DNA from: Lachnospiraceae bacterium
Lineage (GTDB): Bacteria > Bacillota > Clostridia > Lachnospirales > Lachnospiraceae
Assembly: GCA_910575255.1 (NCBI GenBank)
Contig: CAJTEM010000005.1
Span: 1-64,000, forward strand
Direction: 5' to 3'
DNA length: 64,000 bases
Positions 16,872-25,702 of this stretch are shown one piece after another (within the stretch, counting starts at the first letter, position 1; every line of letters starts with the position of its first letter). The notes beneath the pieces are model-generated. The model was not told where the DNA came from. It did not search any database and saw nothing but the letters and a program-made list of their open reading frames with translations. The position numbers and the translations under genes are program-made.

Positions 16872-18389
16872 ATGAAGATGGTATATGACGGGATTAAAAA
16901 GCTGGTACAATACGGACTGGAGGCGGGACTGATTTGTGAAGGAGACCGGATCTATGCGACGAATCGGCTCCTGGAGGCGCTGCATTTGGATGAGTATGAG
17001 GAGCCAGTGCAGGAGTATCGGAATGTAAATCTGGAGGAAACTCTGAGGGAGCTTCTGGATTATGCCTGCGAGAAGGGGATCACGGAGAACAGCGTGGGCT
17101 ATCGGGATCTGTTGGATACGAAGCTGATGGATTGTCTGATGCCGCGGCCGTCAGAGGTGACAGCAAAATTCTGGAGGCTTTATGAGGAGCAGGGAGCACG
17201 GGCGGCTACAGATTATTTTTACAAATTAAGTCAGGATTCGGATTACATCCGCAGATACCGGGTGTGCAAGGATCAGAAGTGGGTGGCAAAGACTCCTTAT
17301 GGAGATCTGGATATCACAATCAATCTGTCTAAGCCGGAGAAGGATCCCAAGGCTATTGCCGCTGCCAAGCTGGCGAAGCAGGGAGGATATCCGAAGTGTC
17401 TGCTGTGCATGGAGAATGAAGGCTATGCAGGGCGTCTGAATCATCCGGCGCGAAACAATCACCGGATTATCCGGATTACTGTGAATGAAAGTGAGTGGGG
17501 CTTTCAATACTCACCGTATGTGTATTATAATGAGCATTGCATCGTGTTTAACGGACAGCATACTCCGATGAAGATCGAGAGGGCAGCATTTGTAAAGCTG
17601 TTTGATTTTGTAAAGCAGTTCCCGCATTATTTCCTGGGATCCAATGCGGATCTTCCGATCGTGGGCGGATCCATTTTAAGCCATGATCATTTCCAGGGCG
17701 GGCATTATACCTTTGCGATGGCAAAGGCTGGAATGGAGCAGCATTTTGTGATGCCGGGCTTTGAGGATGTGGAGGCAGGCATTGTATATTGGCCGATGTC
17801 CGTGCTGCGTCTGCGCGGGAGGGATCCGGAGAGACTGATCGATCTGGGGGATCAGGTACTGCAGGCCTGGAGAGGCTACACGGATGAGGCAGCATTTGTC
17901 TATGCCGAGACAGACGGAGAGCCGCACAATACCATCACGCCAATTGCACGGAAGAAGGGGGAGCAGTTTGAACTCGATCTGGTGCTGAGGAATAATATCA
18001 CGACCGAAGAGTTCCCCCTGGGAGTCTACCATCCGCATCAGGAGCTGCATCATATCAAGAAAGAGAATATCGGATTGATTGAAGTGATGGGGCTGGCAGT
18101 GCTGCCGTCCAGGCTGAAGGAAGAGCTGGCTCTGCTGGGAGAGTTCATTGTGGAAGGAAAGGATATCCGCAGCAATGAGCTTCTGGAAAAGCATGCAGAT
18201 TGGGTGGAAGAATTCCTTCCGGCATATGAAAAGGTGACAAAGGAGAATATTGAGAAGATCCTGCAGGATGAGGTAGGAAAGGTATTTGCCCGGGTGCTTG
18301 AAGATGCCGGAGTCTATAAGTGTACCCCCCAGGGGAGAGCCGCGTTTGGAAGATTTTTGGAAAGCGTGGGATTTAAGGCGGTAAAGTAA
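16872..18389 (+). CDS. galT: UDP-glucose--hexose-1-phosphate uridylyltransferase, class II
   Basis: This Leloir-pathway enzyme exchanges UMP between UDP-glucose and galactose-1-phosphate. The 505-residue length and the N-terminal region identify the Gram-positive class II form, not the shorter histidine-triad E. coli form. Recognisable segments are MPRPSEVTAKFWRLYEEQG, CLLCMENEGYAGR and GGSILSHDHFQGG, the last with the catalytic His region. ATG 16872 follows GGAGGACAG. No galK or galE lies beside it, so it appears as an orphan pathway gene in this window. Confidence 0.95.
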   Translation: MKMVYDGIKKLVQYGLEAGLICEGDRIYATNRLLEALHLDEYEEPVQEYRNVNLEETLRELLDYACEKGITENSVGYRDLLDTKLMDCLMPRPSEVTAKFWRLYEEQGARAATDYFYKLSQDSDYIRRYRVCKDQKWVAKTPYGDLDITINLSKPEKDPKAIAAAKLAKQGGYPKCLLCMENEGYAGRLNHPARNNHRIIRITVNESEWGFQYSPYVYYNEHCIVFNGQHTPMKIERAAFVKLFDFVKQFPHYFLGSNADLPIVGGSILSHDHFQGGHYTFAMAKAGMEQHFVMPGFEDVEAGIVYWPMSVLRLRGRDPERLIDLGDQVLQAWRGYTDEAAFVYAETDGEPHNTITPIARKKGEQFELDLVLRNNITTEEFPLGVYHPHQELHHIKKENIGLIEVMGLAVLPSRLKEELALLGEFIVEGKDIRSNELLEKHADWVEEFLPAYEKVTKENIEKILQDEVGKVFARVLEDAGVYKCTPQGRAAFGRFLESVGFKAVK

Positions 18390-18595
18390 GTACTAGGCAC
18401 TTCTGGTACTTACAGAAGGGAATAGGTTCCGAATGATGAGCGGTAATGGCTGTATCGTCCAATGGCGGTATGGCCATTTCCCGTTGCGGCTCTCCCCTTT
18501 TTCCAGAGCGTACCCGTTGGAATCCCACCCCGTGAAACAATGTCAGTAAGTTAAGCCGTTCCAAAAGGTACGCCAAGGAAACGGGGAGAGAAGCC
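18386..18595. repeat. Mosaic inverted-repeat element, copy E
   Basis: It starts with GTAAGTAC...GTACTTAC (18386-18413) at the galT stop. It continues with segments shared with the repeats at 53384 and 57800: GGCTCTCCCC, TTTTTCCAGAGCGTACC, CCACCCCGTGAAA and AAAAGGTACGCCAAGG. GCCATTTCCCGTTGCGG also recurs near 53495. No gene is seen in this 300-base gap. Confidence 0.5.
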
Positions 18596-18689
18596 ATCGG
18601 AAATAGCCGGCAGATTTTGACTTTGCACCGATATATTTTTGTGATATGATAGGAAAGTGTCTTTGGGATGATCAGGGAAGGACAGGAAG

Positions 18690-19724
18690 ATGAGACGATG
18701 GATAGTGGCAGGATTGACTGCTATTTTACTGACAGGATGCATGCAGGCAGAGAAAAAGCAGGAGTTCGATGCCCAATATTTTGATTATTTTGATACGTTT
18801 ACTACATTCACCGTATATGCAGAGGATGCCGGGCAGTTTGAGGAATATAAGACTCTGGTTGAGTCTGAGCTGGACAATTACCACCAGCTATTTGACATCT
18901 ATCACAGTTATAATGGGGTAAATAATATCAAGACGATTAATGATAATGCAGGAATTACACCAGTGAAGACGGATAAGGAGATCATAAGGCTTTTAAAATT
19001 TGCCGAAGAGGAGTATGAGAAAACCGGAGGACGGGTGAACGTGGCCATGGGAAGTGTTCTTTCCCTCTGGCATGAATATCGGACTTATGGTATGGATAAT
19101 CCGGAGAGGGCAGAGTTACCGGGAATGCAGGCCCTGGAAAAGGCAGCAGTGCACATGGATATGGGGCAGGTACAGATCAATGAGGACAAGGCTTTGGTAT
19201 ATCTGGAGGATCCGGATATGAGCCTGGATGTAGGAGCTGTGGCAAAGGGATATACAGCTCAGCGAATCTGTGAGAAGCTGCGTGCGGCAGGGGCGGATTC
19301 AGCCCTGATCAGTATTGGCGGCAATGTACAGACGATCGGTGGAAAGGGGAATGGAAGTGCCTGGAGGGTAGGGGTTCAAAGTCCGGATACCTCTAAGGGC
19401 CAGTCCTATCTCCATGTGCTGAAGCTGCAGGATCTTGCCCTGGTCACCAGCGGAATTTATCAACGCTTTTATGAGGTGGATGGGGTGCGCTATCATCATA
19501 TCATCGATCCGGCGACATTGATGCCGAGAGAAGAATTTGCTTCTGTGACGATTCTGAGTCCGAACGGTGCCGAAGCAGATGCACTTTCCACGGCAGTGTT
19601 CAATATGTCGCTGGAAGAGGGGAAGGAATTGATCGAGTCCCTGGAGAATACGGAGGCGTTCTGGGTGTATGAGGACGGACGTGAGGTGTTCAGCTCCGGA
19701 TTTCAGGATTATGTGAAGGATTGA
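18690..19724 (+). CDS. apbE: FAD:protein FMN transferase, ApbE family lipoprotein
   Basis: It attaches FMN covalently to Ser/Thr of flavoproteins, such as Rnf or Nqr subunits, outside the membrane. Length is 344 residues. The N terminus is a lipoprotein signal with lipobox LLTGC. Characteristic segments are the substrate-site region FDTFTTFTVYAED, DVGAVAKGYTAQRI, SIGGNVQTIGGK and YHHIIDPATLMP with the Mg-binding Asp. The start ATG is preceded by GGACAGGAAG. It is separated from the EamA transporter gene by 84 bases. Confidence 0.92.
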   Translation: MRRWIVAGLTAILLTGCMQAEKKQEFDAQYFDYFDTFTTFTVYAEDAGQFEEYKTLVESELDNYHQLFDIYHSYNGVNNIKTINDNAGITPVKTDKEIIRLLKFAEEEYEKTGGRVNVAMGSVLSLWHEYRTYGMDNPERAELPGMQALEKAAVHMDMGQVQINEDKALVYLEDPDMSLDVGAVAKGYTAQRICEKLRAAGADSALISIGGNVQTIGGKGNGSAWRVGVQSPDTSKGQSYLHVLKLQDLALVTSGIYQRFYEVDGVRYHHIIDPATLMPREEFASVTILSPNGAEADALSTAVFNMSLEEGKELIESLENTEAFWVYEDGREVFSSGFQDYVKD

Positions 19725-19808
19725 GTACATGCGGCGCCGGAACCAGAAGAAGGGCGGCGGAAGATGGCTGTAAAGCCCGGATAACGACCAGAGAGGAAGA
19801 AAAGAGAT

Positions 19809-20750
19809 ATGGAACAGACAAGAAGAAAAACATTGATCGGCAGCGGCCTGCTGGTTCTGACAGCATTGATCTGGGGAATTGCCTTTGTGGCTCAGAGCGA
19901 AGGGATGAATTATGTGGGAGGGTTTACCTTTAATGCCTGCCGTTTTTTGATCGGCGGAACCGTGCTGATTCCCTGCATTTACTTTTTGCGCAGGGGAGGC
20001 CGGGAGCAGCCGCAGGCTTTGACGGCGGGGGAACACAGCCAGCAGACCAGGACCGGGGTTGTGGGAGGAATATGCTGCGGGCTGGTTTTGTGTCTGTCCA
20101 GCTCTCTGCAGCAGTTCGGAATCGCTCATACGACGGTGGGAAAGGCAGGATTTATCACAGCGCTTTATATTATTCTGGTGCCGATTCTGGGGCTTTTCAT
20201 GAAGAAGAGGGTGGGACTAAATGTTTGGGTAAGCGTGGCGATAGCAGCGGCAGGAATGTACCTGCTCTGCATTAAGGAGGGATTCTCTGTGGGTCGGGGA
20301 GACTTTCTGGTGTTTTTATGTTCGATTGGTTTTTCGCTGCATATTCTGGTCATTGATTACTTTTCCCCGAGAGCGGACGGGGTGTTGATCTCCTGTGTTC
20401 AGTTTTTTACAGCAGGGATGGTATCAGGAGTGATGATGTTATTATTTGAGAGGCCGTCCTGGGGGGCAATCGCAGCGGCCTGGATGCCGGTTTTCTATGC
20501 GGGAGTGATGTCTTGCGGGGTGGCTTATACTCTGCAGGTGGTGGCGCAAAAGGATGTGCCTCCGACCATGGCTTCGCTGCTGATGAGCCTGGAATCCGTG
20601 TTTTCGGTGCTGGCTGGTTGGGCGATTCTGGGGCAGAAATTGTCAATGAAGGAAATGTTTGGGTGCGGGCTGGTGTTTGCGGGGATTTTGCTGGCTCAGA
20701 TTCCGGCAGAGATGCTGCGGAAGGGAGACAGGGGGAAAGGGATTTCCTGA
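19809..20750 (+). CDS. DMT superfamily (EamA) transporter
   Basis: This integral membrane exporter or importer has 313 residues and about ten membrane helices. Two EamA repeats are visible: the first opens with GLLVLTALIWGIAFVAQS, and the second begins near residue 160 with GRGDFLVFLCSIGFSLHI. The second ends with LLMSLESVFSVLAGWAILGQ, a typical closing motif of the family. The ATG follows AGAGAGGAAG. Substrates of this family vary (amino acids, metabolites, drugs) and none can be inferred here. Confidence 0.88.
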   Translation: MEQTRRKTLIGSGLLVLTALIWGIAFVAQSEGMNYVGGFTFNACRFLIGGTVLIPCIYFLRRGGREQPQALTAGEHSQQTRTGVVGGICCGLVLCLSSSLQQFGIAHTTVGKAGFITALYIILVPILGLFMKKRVGLNVWVSVAIAAAGMYLLCIKEGFSVGRGDFLVFLCSIGFSLHILVIDYFSPRADGVLISCVQFFTAGMVSGVMMLLFERPSWGAIAAAWMPVFYAGVMSCGVAYTLQVVAQKDVPPTMASLLMSLESVFSVLAGWAILGQKLSMKEMFGCGLVFAGILLAQIPAEMLRKGDRGKGIS

Positions 20751-20815
20751 TGGGGTAATCAATTGATTTCAAGGTGTAAAATCAAAACAGCAAGAATGGA
20801 TATGGGGAAAACGCT

Positions 20816-21400
20816 ATGGCATCGGGAACTACTAACATTGGATTTGAAGAAAAATTATGGCAGGCAGCAGATAAGCTGCGTTCTAATATGGATGCGGCGG
20901 TATGTTTTGCCAGTCAGCCCGATTTGTAAAAGAACATCAGGGGAATATCAGGGATATTTCTGTTTTTGGGCAGGAGAGTAATCCAACAACATGGAAACTG
21001 GCAAAGATGAATCTGGCAATTCGTCAGTTGGAGACAAATCTTGGAAAGCACAACGCGGACTCATTTCATGATGACCGGCATAAGGCTTTAAAAGCAAATT
21101 ATATTTTGGTGAATCCGCCATTTAATGTGTCTGATTGGGGAGGGGAGAGGCTGCGGGAGGATATCCGATGGAAATATGGGGTTCCGCCAGTTGGTAATGC
21201 TAATTTCGCGAGGTTACAACATATGATTCATCATTTGAGTCCGGCAGGCGGAGTAAGCGGAACGGTATTAGCAAATGGATCCTTAAGTTCGAATACCTCT
21301 AATGAGGGAATTGTCAGAGAGTGATATCAGAAAGATCGCGGATAAATACCAGAATTGGAGACAGGGAAAAGAGTATGAGACGCTACAGCTGAAAGGTTAA
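20816..21400 (+). pseudogene. Remnant of a type I modification methylase gene (hsdM)
   Basis: Pieces of an HsdM N6-adenine methylase survive in different frames. The N terminus is intact in sense (MASGTTNIGFEEKLWQAADK) but stops after 37 codons. After an internal deletion, a middle part continues in another frame from about 20920, with [19 protein letters not shown] and the catalytic motif [12 protein letters not shown]. Near 21305 the frame shifts again to a C-terminal piece ([16 protein letters not shown]), ending at 21400. Motif I is deleted, so no activity is possible. An HsdS scrap follows. Confidence 0.85.
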
Positions 21401-21402
21401 AG

Positions 21403-21501
21403 GTTCATATACTAAAAGCGGGCGATATTGTATTTGGCAGAAAAGGGGCAGTTGAGCAACCAATCCGGTTCTATATGACATTCCCTAAAGTCATGTGGTA
21501 A
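21403..21501 (+). pseudogene. Remnant of a type I specificity subunit gene (hsdS)
   Basis: A 32-codon fragment includes LKAGDIVFGRKGAVE, a segment typical of HsdS target recognition domains. It lies directly after the hsdM remnant. Nothing else of hsdS or of hsdR is visible before argG. Confidence 0.6.
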
Positions 21502-21655
21502 GGCCTCTTGAAGCTGATAGGGAATCGCCCTATGCTGTACGGAAAAAGGGATGCCCGCGTTTTCGATAGCGGCATTCAAAAAAATACGGATCGCTCTCGA
21601 TGGTGGAGGAAGAGTCTGTGCCTTATGGGAGAAAATAAACCATGGCTATGAAAAG

Positions 21656-21699
21656 GGCTTTTGTACCCATCCGCATTCTCATATGGGGGTACAAAAGCC
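21656..21699 (-). terminator. Probable terminator of argG
   Basis: A long stem: GGCTTTTGTACCCAT pairs with ATGGGGGTACAAAAGCC. Read on the minus strand it follows the argG stop; the downstream tail CCCTTTTC is only moderately T-rich. Confidence 0.65.
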
Positions 21700-21706
21700 A
21701 GATTCT

Positions 21707-22933
21707 TTATTTCTTATTTTTTTCTATCTCAGCCATCTTCATGGCGCGTACTTTTAAGGGAAGACCAAACAGGGTGATGAAGCCGTCGGCGTCATGATGG
21801 TCGTAGAGGTCACCGGTGGTGAAGGAGGCCAGAGACTCACTGTACAGGGAGTAAGGGGAGGTGGTGCCTGCCTTGATGATGTTGCCTTTGTACAGCTTGA
21901 ACTTGACTTCGCCGGTCACATACTGCTGGGTGGATTCCACGAAGGCCTGTACAGCTTCCCGCAGGGGGGTGAACCATTTGCCTTCATATACGATCTGAGC
22001 CATCTTGTTGCCCATGTCTTTTTTGACTTCCATGGTGGCACGGTCTAATACCAGCTCTTCCAGCTGCTGATGAGCCTCCATGAGGATGGTTCCGCCGGGA
22101 GTCTCATAGACGCCGCGGGATTTCATGCCTACAACACGGTTTTCCACAATATCTACAACACCGATGCCATGTTTGCCGCCCAGCTCGTTCAGTTTGCGGA
22201 TGATATCGGAAACCTTCATGGCTTCTCCATTGACGCTGGCGGGGACGCCTTTTTCAAAAGTCATGGTCACATATTCGCCTTCTTCCGGCGCTTTTTCCGG
22301 AGTCACTCCCAGAACCAGTAAATGGTCATAGTTAGGCTCGTTGGCAGGATCTTCCAGCTCCAGACCCTCGTGGCTGATATGCCACAGGTTGCGGTCACGG
22401 CTGTAGCTGCAGTCAGCGGAGAAGGGCAGATGGATGCCGTGCTGACGGCAGTATTCGATCTCGTCCTCACGGGACTGCATGGTCCACACGTCGGTCATAC
22501 GCCAGGGAGCAATGATCTTCAGATCAGGGGCAAGGGCCTTGATGCCCAGCTCAAAACGGATCTGGTCGTTGCCTTTGCCGGTTGCGCCGTGGCAGATGGC
22601 AGTGGCGCCTTCCTTGCGGGCGATCTCCACCAGCCTTTTCGCAATCGCCGGGCGTGCCATAGAGGTGCCTAATAGATACTTGTTTTCATAGACAGCATTG
22701 GCCTGTACACAGGGAACGATGTAATTGTCACAGAAGTCGTCTACCAGATCTTCGATGTAGAGCTTGGAGGCGCCGGATAATTTTGCACGCTCTTCCAGGC
22801 CGTCCAGTTCATTGCCCTGTCCGCAGTCAATGCAGCAGCAGATGACTTCGTAGTCAAAATGCTCCTTGAGCCACGGGATGATGGCGGTGGTATCAAGACC
22901 GCCGGAATATGCCAGAATTACTTTCTCTTTCAT
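21707..22933 (-). CDS. argG: Argininosuccinate synthase
   Basis: It joins citrulline and aspartate with ATP to give argininosuccinate, the seventh step of arginine synthesis. The 408-residue length is standard. The N terminus VILAYSGGLDTTAIIPWL holds the ATP-pyrophosphatase SGGxDT loop. CHGATGKGNDQIRFE is the second nucleotide-site segment, and APWRMTDVW and SADCSYSRDRNLWHISHEG are further signatures. The ATG follows AAAGAGGAACC on the minus strand. It is transcribed divergently from argC across a 940-base gap, so shared control by ArgR (gene at 43199) is plausible. argH and argF are not in the window. Confidence 0.97.
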   Translation of the reverse strand: MKEKVILAYSGGLDTTAIIPWLKEHFDYEVICCCIDCGQGNELDGLEERAKLSGASKLYIEDLVDDFCDNYIVPCVQANAVYENKYLLGTSMARPAIAKRLVEIARKEGATAICHGATGKGNDQIRFELGIKALAPDLKIIAPWRMTDVWTMQSREDEIEYCRQHGIHLPFSADCSYSRDRNLWHISHEGLELEDPANEPNYDHLLVLGVTPEKAPEEGEYVTMTFEKGVPASVNGEAMKVSDIIRKLNELGGKHGIGVVDIVENRVVGMKSRGVYETPGGTILMEAHQQLEELVLDRATMEVKKDMGNKMAQIVYEGKWFTPLREAVQAFVESTQQYVTGEVKFKLYKGNIIKAGTTSPYSLYSESLASFTTGDLYDHHDADGFITLFGLPLKVRAMKMAEIEKNKK

Positions 22934-23624
22934 GATGGGTTCCTCTTTCTTCCTGAAATTTGTGTAATGCTCCGGTAAAGCGGCGCATGGCCGGGGGTGC
23001 CTTCCTGCTGCGGAAACGGGGTAACAGTTCCAGTGCTATCTGAACGGTTACGAAACAGGAGGATGGCTGAAACATTACGATGGTGTGTTGCATATGTTGG
23101 CAGCTGCGGTAGGAAAAAGAAGCAGCTGCGGATTCCTGTCTGAGCGTTACTATAAATGACGCTCATAAATATACAATATTTTCCTGGAAAATGCAAGAGA
23201 AAACGAAGATTGTTTTGAAGATTGTGCAAATGGATGGATTTCGGGAGAAAATTGGTATGGGATTGTGAAAAATGGCGAAGAGATGCAGAAAACAGGTGGT
23301 TTTTTCCTAATTGCAGTAAAGCGCTTTCCAGAGGGACGGAGCGAGAAAAGTTGGTCAGTATGCTGTTAAGACAAGGGCAGCCGAGCGGAGCAAGGGAGAA
23401 AAATAAAATTAGGGATTGCATAATATTCGTATATAATGTATAATTATGAAACCTTGAGATGATTCCATGATTATTTGTGAGAGAGGCATTGCCATGGAAG
23501 GCCATGGGGAGATATGGTTGTGGAAGGTCATGTGGGGGGATTGTCGCGGAATGCGTCTTTGGGGGCATCAGGGGAAGCTGATAATTTTTGGAAAAAGGGT
23601 CTTTTCTTATTGAAAGAAAATTAC
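22934..23624. other. argG-argC divergent intergenic region, first part
   Basis: No gene is supported in this 690-base stretch. It holds the short hairpin repeat at 23021-23051 and an A+T-rich patch at about 23415-23455 (GTATATAATGTATAATTATG) that could contain divergent promoters and an arginine-repressor site. I cannot define an ARG box with confidence. Confidence 0.4.
23021..23051. repeat. Short hairpin repeat
   Basis: GTAACAGTTC, CAGTGCTATCT, GAACGGTTAC. It is the best-paired member of the set also found at 4716, 6902 and 53578. Confidence 0.65.
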
Positions 23625-23875
23625 TATAATGGATAGCGGCAGGCCGTCAGGAATGTGGATTGGCGGAAGCACGGTTATTGTTCACACATGACTAACCGCT
23701 TTGCTGATTAGCCATGTGTCAGTACAGTTATGGAACCAAAGAATATGCCCTAGTACTGCATTAATCTTGAAGTAATCAGTGCTTGATGTTTGCGCCACTG
23801 GTGCTTAGAACCGCCGCAGGCGATTTCAAATGGGTATATATCTTGATTTGTAGATTCAGGAGAGGAAGAACAATT
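23625..23875 (+). other. Putative argC leader
   Basis: A TATAAT at 23625-23630 without a clear -35 could start a leader of about 240 bases. It contains the hairpin ACACATGACTAA/TTAGCCATGTGT (23685-23720). This hairpin competes with CGGTTA...TAACCG (23672-23698), so two exclusive folds are possible. No T-box consensus and no other recognised riboswitch is seen. Confidence 0.4.
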
Positions 23876-24919
23876 ATGATTAAAGCGGGAATTATCGGAG
23901 CGACGGGATATGCAGGGGCAGAGCTGGTGCGGCTTTTGCTGCAGCGGGAGGATGTGGAGATTGTATGGTATGGCTCCCGAAGCTATGTGGGAGAGGATTT
24001 TGCTTCTATCTACAGGAATGTGGCGCATGTATTACAGGAGGAACCGTGCAAGGATGACGATATGGCGAAGTTGGCAGAGCTGGCGGATGTGATTTTTACG
24101 GCAACGCCTCAGGGATTCTGTGCGTCGCAGGTAACAGAGGAGATTTTGTCAAAGACAAAGATTATTGATCTGAGCGCGGATTTCCGGATTAAGGATGTTG
24201 AGGTGTATCAGAAGTGGTATAAGATTGAGCACCCGACTCCTCAGTTTATCGGGGAGGCGGTCTATGGGTTGCCGGAGGTGAACCGGGAGAAGATTAAAGG
24301 GGCGCGTCTGGTTGCCAATCCGGGATGCTATCCGACCTGTTCGTTTCTGACATTGTATCCGATGGTGAAGGAAGGACTGATCGATGTGAACACGATCATT
24401 ATTGACGCCAAATCGGGAACTTCCGGGGCAGGCAGAAGCGCGAAGGTTCCCAGTCTGTATTGCGAGGTCAATGAAAGCATTAAGCCTTACGGGGTAGCCA
24501 GCCACCGCCATACGCCAGAGATTGAGGAGCAGCTTTCCTATGCGGCGGGCAGGCCGGTGGTGATCAGCTTTACGCCTCATCTGGTGCCTATGAACCGGGG
24601 GATCCTGGTAACGGCTTACGGGACCTTGACCAGACCGGTGACGGCAGAGGAAGTGAAGGCCGTTTATGATCAGTATTATGGCGGGGAGTATTTTGTGCGG
24701 GTGATGAATCCGGGAATGGTGCCGCAGACCCGATGGGTAGAGGGCAGCAATTTTGTGGATGTGGCATTTCAGATTGATCAGAGGACGAATCGCCTGGTGA
24801 TGATGGGTGCGATTGACAATATGGTGAAGGGGGCAGCCGGACAGGCGGTTCAGAATATGAACCTGATGTTTGGGCTTCCGGAGAATACAGGTTTGAAGCA
24901 GATCGCGGTATTTCCGTAG
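23876..24919 (+). CDS. argC: N-acetyl-gamma-glutamyl-phosphate reductase
   Basis: It reduces N-acetylglutamyl phosphate to the semialdehyde with NADPH in arginine synthesis. It has 347 residues from ATG 23876, behind AGGAGAGGAAG. The Rossmann loop GIIGATGYAGAELVRLL opens the protein. The catalytic cysteine is in NPGCYPTCSFLTLYP at about residue 148. KSGTSGAGR and SHRHTPEIEEQL carry substrate residues. The gene begins a five-gene arg cluster, argC-GNAT-argJ-argB-argD. An in-frame ATG at 23783 lacks a ribosome binding site and is not the start. Confidence 0.97.
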   Translation: MIKAGIIGATGYAGAELVRLLLQREDVEIVWYGSRSYVGEDFASIYRNVAHVLQEEPCKDDDMAKLAELADVIFTATPQGFCASQVTEEILSKTKIIDLSADFRIKDVEVYQKWYKIEHPTPQFIGEAVYGLPEVNREKIKGARLVANPGCYPTCSFLTLYPMVKEGLIDVNTIIIDAKSGTSGAGRSAKVPSLYCEVNESIKPYGVASHRHTPEIEEQLSYAAGRPVVISFTPHLVPMNRGILVTAYGTLTRPVTAEEVKAVYDQYYGGEYFVRVMNPGMVPQTRWVEGSNFVDVAFQIDQRTNRLVMMGAIDNMVKGAAGQAVQNMNLMFGLPENTGLKQIAVFP

Positions 24920-24993
24920 GGAGCAGGCAGGATTGCCACAAAAGCCGGGCCGGTTGGCAGGAGAAGGGAACTAAAGGAGGAGCAGGAGAAGCG

Positions 24994-25458
24994 ATGGGAG
25001 GAACCATGAGTGTTCTCATCCGGGAGATGACCATGGATGATTACGATAAGGTTTATGCATTATGGATTGGGATTCAGGGATTCGGGATCCGGTCTATTGA
25101 TGATTCCAGAGAGGGCGTGGAGCGATTCCTGCGGCGCAATCCCACAACCAGCGTGGTAGCGGAGCAGAACGGCAGGATTGTGGGGGCGATCCTCTGCGGG
25201 CATGACGGGAGAAGGGGATGTTTTTACCATGTGTGTGTGGCGAAGGATTACCGCAAGCATGGGGTCGGACATCGGATGGCACAGCATTGTATGCGGGCAT
25301 TGATGGCAGAGGGGATTAATAAGGTGAGTCTGATTGCCTTCAAGAGTAATGAGGTGGGAAATGCGTTCTGGCAGGGAGTCGGGTGGACAAAGCGGGATGA
25401 CATCAATTATTATGATTATACGCTGAATGAAAAGAATGTTACAGACTTTGTCAGGTGA
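24994..25458 (+). CDS. GNAT family N-acetyltransferase within the arg cluster
   Basis: It probably transfers an acetyl group from acetyl-CoA to an amine. It has 154 residues in the GNAT fold. The acetyl-CoA loop is visible as VAKDYRKHGVGHRMAQHCM (V-x-x-x-x-R/K-x-x-G-x-G/H pattern), and the last strand reads NAFWQGVGWTKRDD. ATG 24994 has AGGAG five bases upstream; ATG 25006, behind GGGAGGA, is an alternative that fits the family N terminus (MSVLIREMTMDDYD). Its place between argC and argJ suggests a role in acetylglutamate supply, or acetylation of an arginine intermediate or enzyme; this is inference from position only. Confidence 0.85.
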   Translation: MGGTMSVLIREMTMDDYDKVYALWIGIQGFGIRSIDDSREGVERFLRRNPTTSVVAEQNGRIVGAILCGHDGRRGCFYHVCVAKDYRKHGVGHRMAQHCMRALMAEGINKVSLIAFKSNEVGNAFWQGVGWTKRDDINYYDYTLNEKNVTDFVR

Positions 25459-25702
25459 GGAACCGGCAGGCGGGTGTGGAGCAGGAGAAAGGTTCCGGAG
25501 AGGAGAGCTGGGCAGGGCAGCTGCTGGAAGGAAATATTCCGGAGAGGAAACTCGCAACGGGAGAGCCGGGCAAACCTGGGACAGAGAGACTAAATGGCGA
25601 AGACTCGGGTGGAACGGAATGTGGGAAGAGAGTCCGGGCAGGGCGAAGCCGTACAGACGGAATGAAGGAAATAAAATTCAGACGGAAACAGGAGAGAATG
25701 AT

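Noticed and set aside
23460-23875. T-box leader upstream of argC
   Set aside because: The conserved T-box sequence (GGTGGNACCGCG type) is absent; only a loose GGTGC...ACCGCCG resemblance is seen near 23800.
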